Below are positions 28,431-35,901 of a stretch of 64,000 bases of DNA, piece by piece. The notes under the pieces are model-generated. The model ran no database searches. It had not been told where the DNA came from and saw only the letters and a list, made by a program, of their open reading frames with translations. Origin of the DNA: Ruegeria sp. HKCCD8929 (lineage in GTDB: Bacteria; Pseudomonadota; Alphaproteobacteria; Rhodobacterales; Rhodobacteraceae); contig NZ_WPZY01000007.1 of NCBI RefSeq assembly GCF_013031405.1, positions 218,697 through 282,696 on the forward strand, written 5' to 3'. Each line of letters opens with the position of its first letter. Positions within the stretch are counted from its first letter, which is position 1. A program made the position numbers and the translations under genes.

Positions 28431-29972
28431 ATCGGGGGCGTTATTTGCGCTCTGGCCGTCGTGTTTGCTGGAACGGCGCAGGCGGGGCCGGTGGAGGATT
28501 ATTCGGAGAATTGTGCCTCGTGCCATGGGGCGGACCGGCTGGGCGGGCTGGGACCCGCGCTGATTCCCGAGACGTTGCGGCGGATGCGGGGGCCGAAAGT
28601 GGCCGCGGTGATCCGGGATGGACGCACGGCAACGCAGATGCCGGGATTTGGCGACGCGCTGGACGAGGCCGCGATTGCGGCGTTGTCGGACTATCTCAAG
28701 GAGCCGCTGGCGGAGGTACCGCCCTGGGGCGAGGCCGAGATCTTAGCGAGCCGGGTGTTGGATGAGGAGTATGTGGTGGCGGCGGCTCCGGTCTGGGACA
28801 GTGATCCGATGAACATCACGCTGGTGGTGGAGACCGGCGATCATCATGTCAGCGTGCTGGATGGCGATACATTCGCGGTTCTGGATCGGTTCGAGACGCC
28901 GTTCGCCGTGCATGGCGGGCCGAAATTCAGCCCCGACGGGCGCTATGTCTTCATCATGTCGCGCGATGGCTGGGTGCAGAAATATGACCTCTGGTCCCTG
29001 CAACAGGTGGGCCGGGTGCGGGCGGGGCTCAACAGCCGCAACATTGCCATGAGCCATGACGGTAAGTGGCTGGCGGTGGCGAATTACCTGCCGATGACGC
29101 TGACGCTGCTCTCCACCGAGGATCTGTCGGTGGCCCGCGTCATGGAGGTGGTGAGCAAGCAGGGCGAGCCCAGCCGGGTCTCGGCCGTCTATCAGGCGCC
29201 GCAGCGGCAGAGCTTTATCCTGGCGCTCAAGGATGCGCCCGAGATCTGGGAGGTGGCGACCGATCCGAATGCCGATCCGGTCTATGAGGGGTTCATTCAC
29301 ACGCAGCGCAAGGGGATGATCGAGGCGATCCCGTCCTCGGAAGGCCTGTTTGCGCGGCGGCGGATCGAGATCAGCGAGCCGCTGGACGATTTCTTTTTCG
29401 ACGACGATTACCGCAATCTGATCGGGGCGGCGCGCGACGGGGTGCGGGGTGTGGTCGTCAATCTGAATGTGGGCCGCGAGATTGCCGAGCTGCCGCTGGA
29501 GGGGATGCCGCATCTGGGCTCGGGCATCAGTTGGGAGCGCGATGGCCGGCGCGTCATGGCGACGCCGCATCTGAAGGAGGGTAAGCTCTCGATCCTCGAT
29601 ACCGAAAGCTGGGAGGCGATCACGACGATCAGAACCGAGGGGCCGGGGTTCTTTCTGCGCAGCCACGAGAACACGCCCTATTTCTGGGCCGATGTGTTCT
29701 TTGGCCCCAACAAGGACGCGATGCATGTGATCGACAAGCAGAGCCTGGAGATCGTGCGCACGCTGCGTCCGGTGCCGGATGCCACGGTCGCGCATGTGGA
29801 GTTCACCCGCGACGGCAAACACGCGCTGGTCTCGGTCTGGGAGGAGGACGGCGCGGTGATCGTCTATGATGCGCAGACGCTGGAAGAGGTCAAACGGTTG
29901 CCCATGCGCAAACCGTCGGGAAAATACAATGTCTTCAACAAGATCACCTTCTCGGAAGGCACCAGCCACTGA
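28425..29972 (+). CDS. nirN: NirN, cytochrome c/d1-domain dehydrogenase of haem d1 synthesis
   Basis: 515 residues from ATG 28425, chosen because the signal peptide (KIGGVICALAVVFAGTAQA) begins there; the longer in-frame reading from 28323 overlaps nirJ and translates a repeat. A haem c motif CASCH (30-34) precedes a NirS-like eight-bladed propeller. NirN oxidises dihydro-haem d1 to haem d1 and hands it to NirS. Confidence 0.92.
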   Translation: MKIGGVICALAVVFAGTAQAGPVEDYSENCASCHGADRLGGLGPALIPETLRRMRGPKVAAVIRDGRTATQMPGFGDALDEAAIAALSDYLKEPLAEVPPWGEAEILASRVLDEEYVVAAAPVWDSDPMNITLVVETGDHHVSVLDGDTFAVLDRFETPFAVHGGPKFSPDGRYVFIMSRDGWVQKYDLWSLQQVGRVRAGLNSRNIAMSHDGKWLAVANYLPMTLTLLSTEDLSVARVMEVVSKQGEPSRVSAVYQAPQRQSFILALKDAPEIWEVATDPNADPVYEGFIHTQRKGMIEAIPSSEGLFARRRIEISEPLDDFFFDDDYRNLIGAARDGVRGVVVNLNVGREIAELPLEGMPHLGSGISWERDGRRVMATPHLKEGKLSILDTESWEAITTIRTEGPGFFLRSHENTPYFWADVFFGPNKDAMHVIDKQSLEIVRTLRPVPDATVAHVEFTRDGKHALVSVWEEDGAVIVYDAQTLEEVKRLPMRKPSGKYNVFNKITFSEGTSH

Positions 29973-30192
29973 GGGCCGCTGGCCGGTCTGGAAACTGGCG
30001 CTGCTGCTTTACCCCTTTGCTGCCGGAACGGTGGCGATCAACCTGTTTCTGGCGGGGCTGATCGCGCATGCCGTCGGGTATTCGGCGCTGAGCCCTGTCG
30101 CCTCGATCCTGTGGTCCGTACCGCTGGGCATACCGGCCACCTGGGCGGCGGGGCGCTGGGTGCGCAGTCTCATGGATGAGGCGGACGGGTGA
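29929..30192 (+). CDS. Small two-helix membrane protein downstream of nirN
   Basis: 87 residues beginning at ATG 29929, 44 nt inside nirN. Two hydrophobic segments are clear (LALLLYPFAAGTVAINLFLA and SILWSVPLGIPATWAAGRW), with a charged C-terminus. It could correspond to the small membrane proteins (nnrT-like) found near nir genes in related organisms, but I do not recognise it firmly. No start codon exists between the nirN stop and the first helix, which supports the overlapping start. Confidence 0.6.
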   Translation: MSSTRSPSRKAPATEGRWPVWKLALLLYPFAAGTVAINLFLAGLIAHAVGYSALSPVASILWSVPLGIPATWAAGRWVRSLMDEADG

Positions 30193-30193
30193 C

Positions 30194-31318
30194 TCAGGCC
30201 GCGAGCGCGGGGTCCTTGCGGCGGGCCAGCGGGCGCCCGGCGACGGCGAGGAAGGCGGTTGAGACGGCGATGCCCAGAATGGCGGGGCAGTAGAGCAGCC
30301 ACCAGAGCTCGGGCCGCTGGATCACCACCGGGGCGATCACGCCGCGTATGCCTTCGAGAACGACGAGGATGGTGAAGGCGGTCAGGATCTGCGGCCAAAG
30401 GCCAAAGCGCGAGAAGCCGCCGAGCATCAGGGTGGCAAACCCCATCAGCGCCACGGCGATGCAGATGGCGATCCATGAAAAGCGCTGATGCAGTTCCTCG
30501 ATCATTTCGCCGACGCTGTATTCCTCGACCTCGGAGATACTGTCCCGGTCGAGGATCAGATCGGCGGTCGGGATCGCCTGCAGGCTGCGTTTCAGCATGC
30601 CGCCGCCCCGGGTGAGCGAGGAGATGTCGTATGAGACGTCCTGAAACAGCGTGGTCGACATGGTGCGCGTGCCGGTATCATAGCGCAGCGCCATGCCGTC
30701 GAGCATGACCAGGTTGAGCCCTGCCCCGCCGCGCACCAGAAAGGCGCGCGTGCCGGAATAGGTCACGGGTTCCGCCGGGTCGCGCCGGTCCGAGAGGAAC
30801 ACGTCGTTCAAGGTGCCGTCCAGTTCGATGCTGCCGATATAGACCGTCACCCCATCCGCCGGGTGCAGGAACTCGCCCTCGTTCAGAAGCTGCGCGGTGA
30901 CGTCGCCCGCGACCTCCTGCTGGCGCTGTTCCAGTTGCAGGACGGAGGCCGGGCGCAGGTAAAGGCTGATCGCACCCATCATCAGCCCCGAGATCAGGCC
31001 GAAGAGCAGCACCGGGCGTGCCAGACGCCACGGGCTTGAGCCGGTGGCCAGCATCACCGTCAGCTCGCTTTCCCGGCTGAGCCGGTTGGTGGCGTAGACC
31101 GAGGCGGCGAAGATCGCCATGGGCATGACGGTGCGGATCAGCGTGGGCAGCGACAGCGCGGTGAATTCCAGGAACACCATCGCCGACTGGCCGCCGCTGA
31201 TGACCCGGTCGAACAGGCTGACCGAGCGGGTGATCCAGAACACGCCGACCAGAACCAGGGTGAAAAAGCCGAACAGCACCAGCAGTTGTCGCAGGAAGTA
31301 TCCGTCGAAGCGCGACAT
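30194..31318 (-). CDS. LptF/LptG-family permease (LptF-like), solitary
   Basis: 374 residues with the YjgP/YjgQ layout: three N-terminal membrane helices (FLRQLLVLFGFFTLVLVGVF first), a periplasmic beta-jellyroll domain, and three C-terminal helices. NRLSRESELTVMLATG is typical of LptF. LptF and LptG form the LptB2FG lipopolysaccharide extractor. The usual partner lptG and the surA/pdxA/ksgA neighbourhood are absent, so this is probably a second, solitary copy. It is 68 bp downstream of the flavoprotein gene on the same strand. Confidence 0.8.
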   Translation of the reverse strand: MSRFDGYFLRQLLVLFGFFTLVLVGVFWITRSVSLFDRVISGGQSAMVFLEFTALSLPTLIRTVMPMAIFAASVYATNRLSRESELTVMLATGSSPWRLARPVLLFGLISGLMMGAISLYLRPASVLQLEQRQQEVAGDVTAQLLNEGEFLHPADGVTVYIGSIELDGTLNDVFLSDRRDPAEPVTYSGTRAFLVRGGAGLNLVMLDGMALRYDTGTRTMSTTLFQDVSYDISSLTRGGGMLKRSLQAIPTADLILDRDSISEVEEYSVGEMIEELHQRFSWIAICIAVALMGFATLMLGGFSRFGLWPQILTAFTILVVLEGIRGVIAPVVIQRPELWWLLYCPAILGIAVSTAFLAVAGRPLARRKDPALAA

Positions 31319-31386
31319 GTCTCTCCTATCCGGGCGGTTCGAATTCCAGCCGACATTAAGCCATTACCGCGGCAGAGGAAACCGGG

Positions 31387-32805
31387 TCAGGAGACATTCT
31401 GTGCCGGGATCAGGATGCGGTGGCGCCAGAGCCAGGTGAGGAGTCTTGTGGCTTGTTCGGGAGTGGTTTGGCTCGCCCATGTGCGGGCGATGGTCTCGGC
31501 GGACTGGTCGGGCGTGAGGCGGTGCAGGAGCGGTGCGATGCGCAGGCCGTCGATGAAGACCACGGGGCGGGCAAGGTTGGGATGGGTCAGGGCGGTTTCG
31601 GGGCGGATCAGGGTTTCGGTCTGGATGGCGGAGGGGGTCAGCACGGCCTCGGGAGAGAGGCGCAGCGGGAGGTCGCTTGGCGGGGCCGTGTCCAGCAGGT
31701 CCGGGGGTGGGGTGGCCAGCCAATCCGGTGGAGTGGCTCGGTCGGTCCAGAACGGGTTGGGATGGTGTTGCGCCTGCCGGGCGTAGTAGTCGGCGGCGAG
31801 GGTTGCGTGGGTGCGGATACGCTCGGTCTGGCGGTCAGCGGCGAAGGTGAGGGCCAGTTCGGTGTCCTGCGCGCGGGTCAGCAGCGTGTGGGCCACGGCT
31901 GCTGTCTGCATCGCCTGGCCCAGCGCTGATTGCACGCCTTGTGAGGACAGCGGGTCGATCGAGAAGCTGGCCTCACCCACGCGTAAAAGATGCGCCGAGG
32001 GTGGGGTCTGTTCGGCGTAGCTGGCGGCGTCGCAACTGCGGACATGGCCCCGGCGGCTTGTGTCGAGGCAGGGCGAAAGCAGCGTCGATTGCGCCAGCAG
32101 GTTCAGGTAGAGGTCGCGGCGGTCTGCGGGGGAGAGGCCAGCGGCCCGTGCGGGGTCGAGGAATATGGTGGCGTTCACCGTGCCATCGGGCAGGAGCGCG
32201 CCCCAGTACCACTGCGCCTCACCCGCCTCGACCCGGGTTTCGGGGCCGAAACCGGGGGGTGGTTGCCAGTAGGCGTAGAGGGCCAGCAAGGGTTGCGAAC
32301 AGCGGCGGAATTTGCGGGCCAGCCCGGCCTGCTTGCCTGCGGCGTCGATCAGCAGGCGGGTGTGGATGGTCTGTGGTGTCTCCCCGCGCAAGGGGATTTC
32401 CCAGCCGTGTTCGGTGCGCCGGGGGCGGTGGGCGCGGGCGGGTTGGAGGACGGTGACTCCGGCCTCAGCTGCGGCGTGCAGCAGCAGGGCATCGAAGCGA
32501 GCGCGGTCCACCAGCAGACCCGGTGGACCGGGGGACGTGCCGCGCCGTTCGAATTCCCCACCCCAGTAGAGGATCGAGCCGTGGGAGCGGAGGAAGCCCG
32601 CGCCCTCGATCCGGTCACGCAGGCCGAGGGCGGTGAGCGTGGGCAGGATCGAGGGGGGTAGTGACTCGCCGATATGGGCGCGGGGGAAAGCGGCGCGTTC
32701 GACGAGGGTGACGCGGTGGCCGAGTTGGGCCAGCCGCAGGGCGACACCCGATCCGGCGGGGCCGCCGCCGATGACGCAGATCTCGGTCTCATGGCGCGGG
32801 GGCAT
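31387..32805 (-). CDS. LodB/QhpG-like FAD-dependent monooxygenase (CTQ maturation)
   Basis: 472 residues. An N-terminal dinucleotide fold (ICVIGGGPAGSGVALRLAQL, G13-x-G15-x2-G18) and HIGESLPPSILP place it in the flavin-dependent halogenase/monooxygenase superfamily. LodB and QhpG of this superfamily install the quinone oxygens on a protein tryptophan to make cysteine tryptophylquinone. It lacks a clear WxWxIP halogenase motif. The C-terminal stretch of about 90 residues (VVFIDGLRIAPLLHRL ... LLTWLWRHRILI) looks like a PqqD/RRE-type winged helix. It is 4 nt downstream of the radical SAM gene. A role in modifying the LodA-like proteins upstream is inferred. Confidence 0.72.
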   Translation of the reverse strand: MPPRHETEICVIGGGPAGSGVALRLAQLGHRVTLVERAAFPRAHIGESLPPSILPTLTALGLRDRIEGAGFLRSHGSILYWGGEFERRGTSPGPPGLLVDRARFDALLLHAAAEAGVTVLQPARAHRPRRTEHGWEIPLRGETPQTIHTRLLIDAAGKQAGLARKFRRCSQPLLALYAYWQPPPGFGPETRVEAGEAQWYWGALLPDGTVNATIFLDPARAAGLSPADRRDLYLNLLAQSTLLSPCLDTSRRGHVRSCDAASYAEQTPPSAHLLRVGEASFSIDPLSSQGVQSALGQAMQTAAVAHTLLTRAQDTELALTFAADRQTERIRTHATLAADYYARQAQHHPNPFWTDRATPPDWLATPPPDLLDTAPPSDLPLRLSPEAVLTPSAIQTETLIRPETALTHPNLARPVVFIDGLRIAPLLHRLTPDQSAETIARTWASQTTPEQATRLLTWLWRHRILIPAQNVS

Positions 32806-32809
32806 GGGG

Positions 32810-34141
32810 TCAGGCTTGGGCGGCGGCGGGGACGGCGCCGAAATAGTCCGGGCGGGCCTCGGACAGGCGGATATAGGCCTGCAGGCAGTAGTGCAGCCAG
32901 CCGCGGATATAGTCGCAGGCGGGGCGGCCGCGGTGGATCACCTCGTGATGGCAGCCGCCGCCGCAGAGATAGCGCGCCCAGCAGGTGGTGCAGGGGGATT
33001 GGCGGTGCACGTGGCGGTCTGATAGCCAGGCCCCCCGCCGTGGGTCGGGGCCATCGGTGACGGTGCCCATGGCGCCGTCCGCGTCCTCGACAAAGCGGTG
33101 GCAGGCGAAGAGGCCGCCATCAGCGGAGACGCCGAAATAGCCCGCGCCCGCGCCGCAGGGATACGGGCGGTGGGTGCCGCGATGGATCTCGTGCATGGCG
33201 GCGGACATGTTGGAGAACGGGTAGCGGCGGCCTGCGATCACCGCCGCCTCGAAGCTTTGCCCGCAGCGGATCATCTGGGCCAGCATCTTGTCCAGACCGG
33301 GTTTGTCCAGCTCGTGCTGCCCGTTGGGCGCGGTCAGCATGGGTGAGAAACCGACCGAGTGGAACCCCATCGCCACGAAACGGTCGAGCGTTTCGGGCAG
33401 GTCCATGTTCTGCGGTGTGACCGTCACGCGGGCGCCCACCTGCATGTGCTTTTGGCGGGCCAGCAACGGTTCGGCCCGCTTCAGGATCGCGTCGAAGCTG
33501 CCGCGTCCGCCGCGATAGGGGCGCAGGCGGTCATGAGCGGCGCCGATGCCGTCGAGGCTGATGGTGACGGCAAAGCCGTGCTGCTCGAAAAACTCCGCAT
33601 CCTCGGGGCGCAGCAGGGTGCCGTTGGTGGTGATCGAGAACCCGGTGCGCACGCCTTTGGCCTGGGCCCGTTGGGTGGCGTATTCAGTGGTGCGGCGGAT
33701 CAGGGCGCGGTTGATCAGCGGCTCGCCCCCGAGATAGGCGAGGTTGATGCGCACGCCGGGCTCGGCCTCGGCGATCAGGCGGTCGACCGAGGCCTTGGCG
33801 ACCTCCCACGGCATGTTGCGCGCGGGCGCGCCGAAATCCCCACCCGAGGCGTAGCAATAGGTGCAGGCGAGGTTGCATTTCTGCGCCACCGCCAGCGACA
33901 GGGATCGCAACGGCATGTCCTGCGGCGGCGCGTCGTCGATATAGGGGACGTCCCCCGCCCCGAGGCCGGACAGGAACGCGGTCTGCTGCGCGGCATCCCA
34001 GCCCGACCACGCTGCAGCACTGCCCGGGGGGACGTCGAAGACCCGCGAGCCGTCGACCGCGAGCATGTGTTGGCCGTGCTCGGTGTCGAAGAAATGGGCA
34101 GCCCCCGCGAGGCCGCGCAGATCCGGCGGGGCCTGGGTCAT
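32810..34141 (-). CDS. QhpD-like radical SAM/SPASM peptide-modifying enzyme
   Basis: 443 residues from the ATG at 34141, which overlaps the stop of the preceding gene. The first 75 residues form a separate small domain that could recognise the substrate. The SAM-cluster motif is C89-x3-C93-x2-C96 (CNLACTYCY), followed by LAYLGGEPLIN. The C-terminus is a SPASM domain with at least eight cysteines (YPCGAG, FACHRF, PCTTC, LCGGGC, ACDY, HYC). QhpD, the nearest well-studied type, makes Cys-to-Asp/Glu thioether crosslinks in the CTQ subunit of quinohemoprotein amine dehydrogenase. The substrate here is presumably one of the two LodA-like proteins of the operon. Confidence 0.8.
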   Translation of the reverse strand: MTQAPPDLRGLAGAAHFFDTEHGQHMLAVDGSRVFDVPPGSAAAWSGWDAAQQTAFLSGLGAGDVPYIDDAPPQDMPLRSLSLAVAQKCNLACTYCYASGGDFGAPARNMPWEVAKASVDRLIAEAEPGVRINLAYLGGEPLINRALIRRTTEYATQRAQAKGVRTGFSITTNGTLLRPEDAEFFEQHGFAVTISLDGIGAAHDRLRPYRGGRGSFDAILKRAEPLLARQKHMQVGARVTVTPQNMDLPETLDRFVAMGFHSVGFSPMLTAPNGQHELDKPGLDKMLAQMIRCGQSFEAAVIAGRRYPFSNMSAAMHEIHRGTHRPYPCGAGAGYFGVSADGGLFACHRFVEDADGAMGTVTDGPDPRRGAWLSDRHVHRQSPCTTCWARYLCGGGCHHEVIHRGRPACDYIRGWLHYCLQAYIRLSEARPDYFGAVPAAAQA

Positions 34142-35901
34142 GGGTCGTGATCCGGCCAGAAGGGGATGCCGATCCGGTCGGCGGCGAGCTTTTCGCCTTC
34201 GTCCCGCAGAATCTTCATCTCGGCGCGGACCTGAGACAGATAGTCCTGCGCCTCGGGGTAATCCTTGCCCGCCTCGGAGACATAGGCGTCGTGCAGCCCC
34301 TCTTTGACATTGTCGAAGATATCGAGCGCGTGTCTGGCCTGGTCTTCGGTTCCGACCTCGACAGGGCGCAGATAGGCCGGGAGGCCCTCGCCCGTGTTGT
34401 ACTTGGCCAGAACCTCTTTCATCTGCCGGAAGCGCAGATAATGCTCGTCCCCGTCGGTGTCGATGCGCACGGCCAGCGTGTAGAGGTGACGTTCGTAGAG
34501 GTCCCTCTGTTCGAGGGTCGCCACGCAGCGGGCATAGGCGCGGTCGATATAGCCGCCGGGGCGCTCGATCTCGATGAAATCGTCGATGGCCTCGGTGGTC
34601 AGCGGGCGCAGCGAGCGGGGATAGACCTTGCCCGGGCCGGGGCCGAAGCGCAGCGTTTTGGCGGGCGTGAGGACCGGGTGGTAATCCTTGCCTTGCAACT
34701 CCCACAGCAGTTGGTTGGCGCAGCGCATATGGGTCATTTCGCCAATCGCCACCTCGATCAGCGCGCGGCGGGCGAAGATCAGGTCGTCCTTGAGCGTGGG
34801 CCAGCGGGCGGTGTCCGCCGTTTCGGGGTCGGCGAGGGTGAAATAGGCGTAGAGATATTGCAGGCTGAGCGTCATCTCCATCGGTGCCAGCCGGGTGCGC
34901 AGATCGGCGATCATCTCGGCGGTGGAGGGATAGGGCAGCACGTCCGGCAGGTCGATATCGGCCTCGTAGACCTCACCGGTTTCGCGGCCCTCGACGACGA
35001 TGGGCAGATCGCTCCACATCTGGTTGACCTGATAGTGGTCGATCTGGAACGGGCGGTTCTGTTCGACCGTGTTGAACGCGGCCACATTGCCCGCCAGGCT
35101 GCGGTCCGAGCGCAGCCAGTCGAGATAGGTTTCCGCCTTGATCGGGTTGTAGGACTGGCCGGTGGGCAGGGCGTGTTCCGGATCGGTCTCGGCCATCACC
35201 ACATCGGGGTGGTTCGAGGGCCAGTAGTGACAGCCACAGTCGCGGAAATCGTGGGACCACGGGTTGCAGAGGCTCTGGGTCAGTTCGCCGGGGTCGTAGG
35301 TATCGCTGAACACGCCCGCCTCGGTGCGGTAGCGGCGGCGGTAGCCGTGCAGTTCGACCGGTTCGGTGTCCACGACGCCTTCGTGATTGCGGCGGACCAG
35401 CGCGAGCGAGACCGGGTTGTCCGATCCGGCCTCGAGACTGCGGATGAAGCGCCAGACCATCATGCCGTCATAGGGCGTGCCGTCCTCGTCATGCATGTCG
35501 ATGCGGCGGTCGCCTTGCTGCACCCAGGACAGGAACCAGCGCCCGGTGCCGAGCTTGGTGCCGATATCGCCGCGATAGGCGGACAGCAGGGTCTGCACCC
35601 AATCCTCGGTGCTGTCGTCGGGCAGCATCGGGTCGTACATGTAATCGACAAAGACCAGATGGAAGCCTTGGGTGTTCTTGGGAGCCTCGGGCACAGGGTT
35701 GAGCGGCACCCGCACGGCGTTGAACACCAGCCCCGGAAAGAAGCGGCGGTCGAGGTCGCGGACGTCCATTTCCAGCCCCGGAAAGCAGTTGCCGACCGAA
35801 CCATCGAGGCGGGTGTTGGCCGGGTTGCCGGGCACGCGGTAGGCAGCGCGGGCGGTCAGGTTGCGGGGTTTGACGCGGATTGGCTTGGGCTGGTCAGGCA
35901 T
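34138..35901 (-). CDS. LodA C-terminal-like protein fused to a ferritin-like domain
   Basis: 587 residues from MPDQPKPIRV (ATG 35901, GGAGGG upstream). Residues about 30-60 (RLDGSVGNCFPGLEMDVR, C39) and 205-300 (LTQSLCNPWSHDFRDCGCHY, C212, W215, C222, C224; then VNQMWSDLP, W296) resemble the C-terminal half of LodA-type CTQ oxidases. Residues about 325-540 are a ferritin-like domain (VioB/RebD-associated type) with candidate iron ligands E342, E388-x2-H391 and E486-H487. It overlaps the upstream LodA-like gene by 8 nt and the radical SAM gene by 4 nt. Which Cys/Trp pair, if any, becomes CTQ cannot be settled by reading. No signal peptide is seen. Confidence 0.65.
   Translation of the reverse strand: MPDQPKPIRVKPRNLTARAAYRVPGNPANTRLDGSVGNCFPGLEMDVRDLDRRFFPGLVFNAVRVPLNPVPEAPKNTQGFHLVFVDYMYDPMLPDDSTEDWVQTLLSAYRGDIGTKLGTGRWFLSWVQQGDRRIDMHDEDGTPYDGMMVWRFIRSLEAGSDNPVSLALVRRNHEGVVDTEPVELHGYRRRYRTEAGVFSDTYDPGELTQSLCNPWSHDFRDCGCHYWPSNHPDVVMAETDPEHALPTGQSYNPIKAETYLDWLRSDRSLAGNVAAFNTVEQNRPFQIDHYQVNQMWSDLPIVVEGRETGEVYEADIDLPDVLPYPSTAEMIADLRTRLAPMEMTLSLQYLYAYFTLADPETADTARWPTLKDDLIFARRALIEVAIGEMTHMRCANQLLWELQGKDYHPVLTPAKTLRFGPGPGKVYPRSLRPLTTEAIDDFIEIERPGGYIDRAYARCVATLEQRDLYERHLYTLAVRIDTDGDEHYLRFRQMKEVLAKYNTGEGLPAYLRPVEVGTEDQARHALDIFDNVKEGLHDAYVSEAGKDYPEAQDYLSQVRAEMKILRDEGEKLAADRIGIPFWPDHDP

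Noticed and set aside
31387..32805. A tryptophan halogenase making a natural product
   Set aside because: No halogenase WxWxIP motif was seen and the neighbours are a radical SAM/SPASM enzyme and LodA-like proteins, which fit protein-tryptophan oxygenation better.
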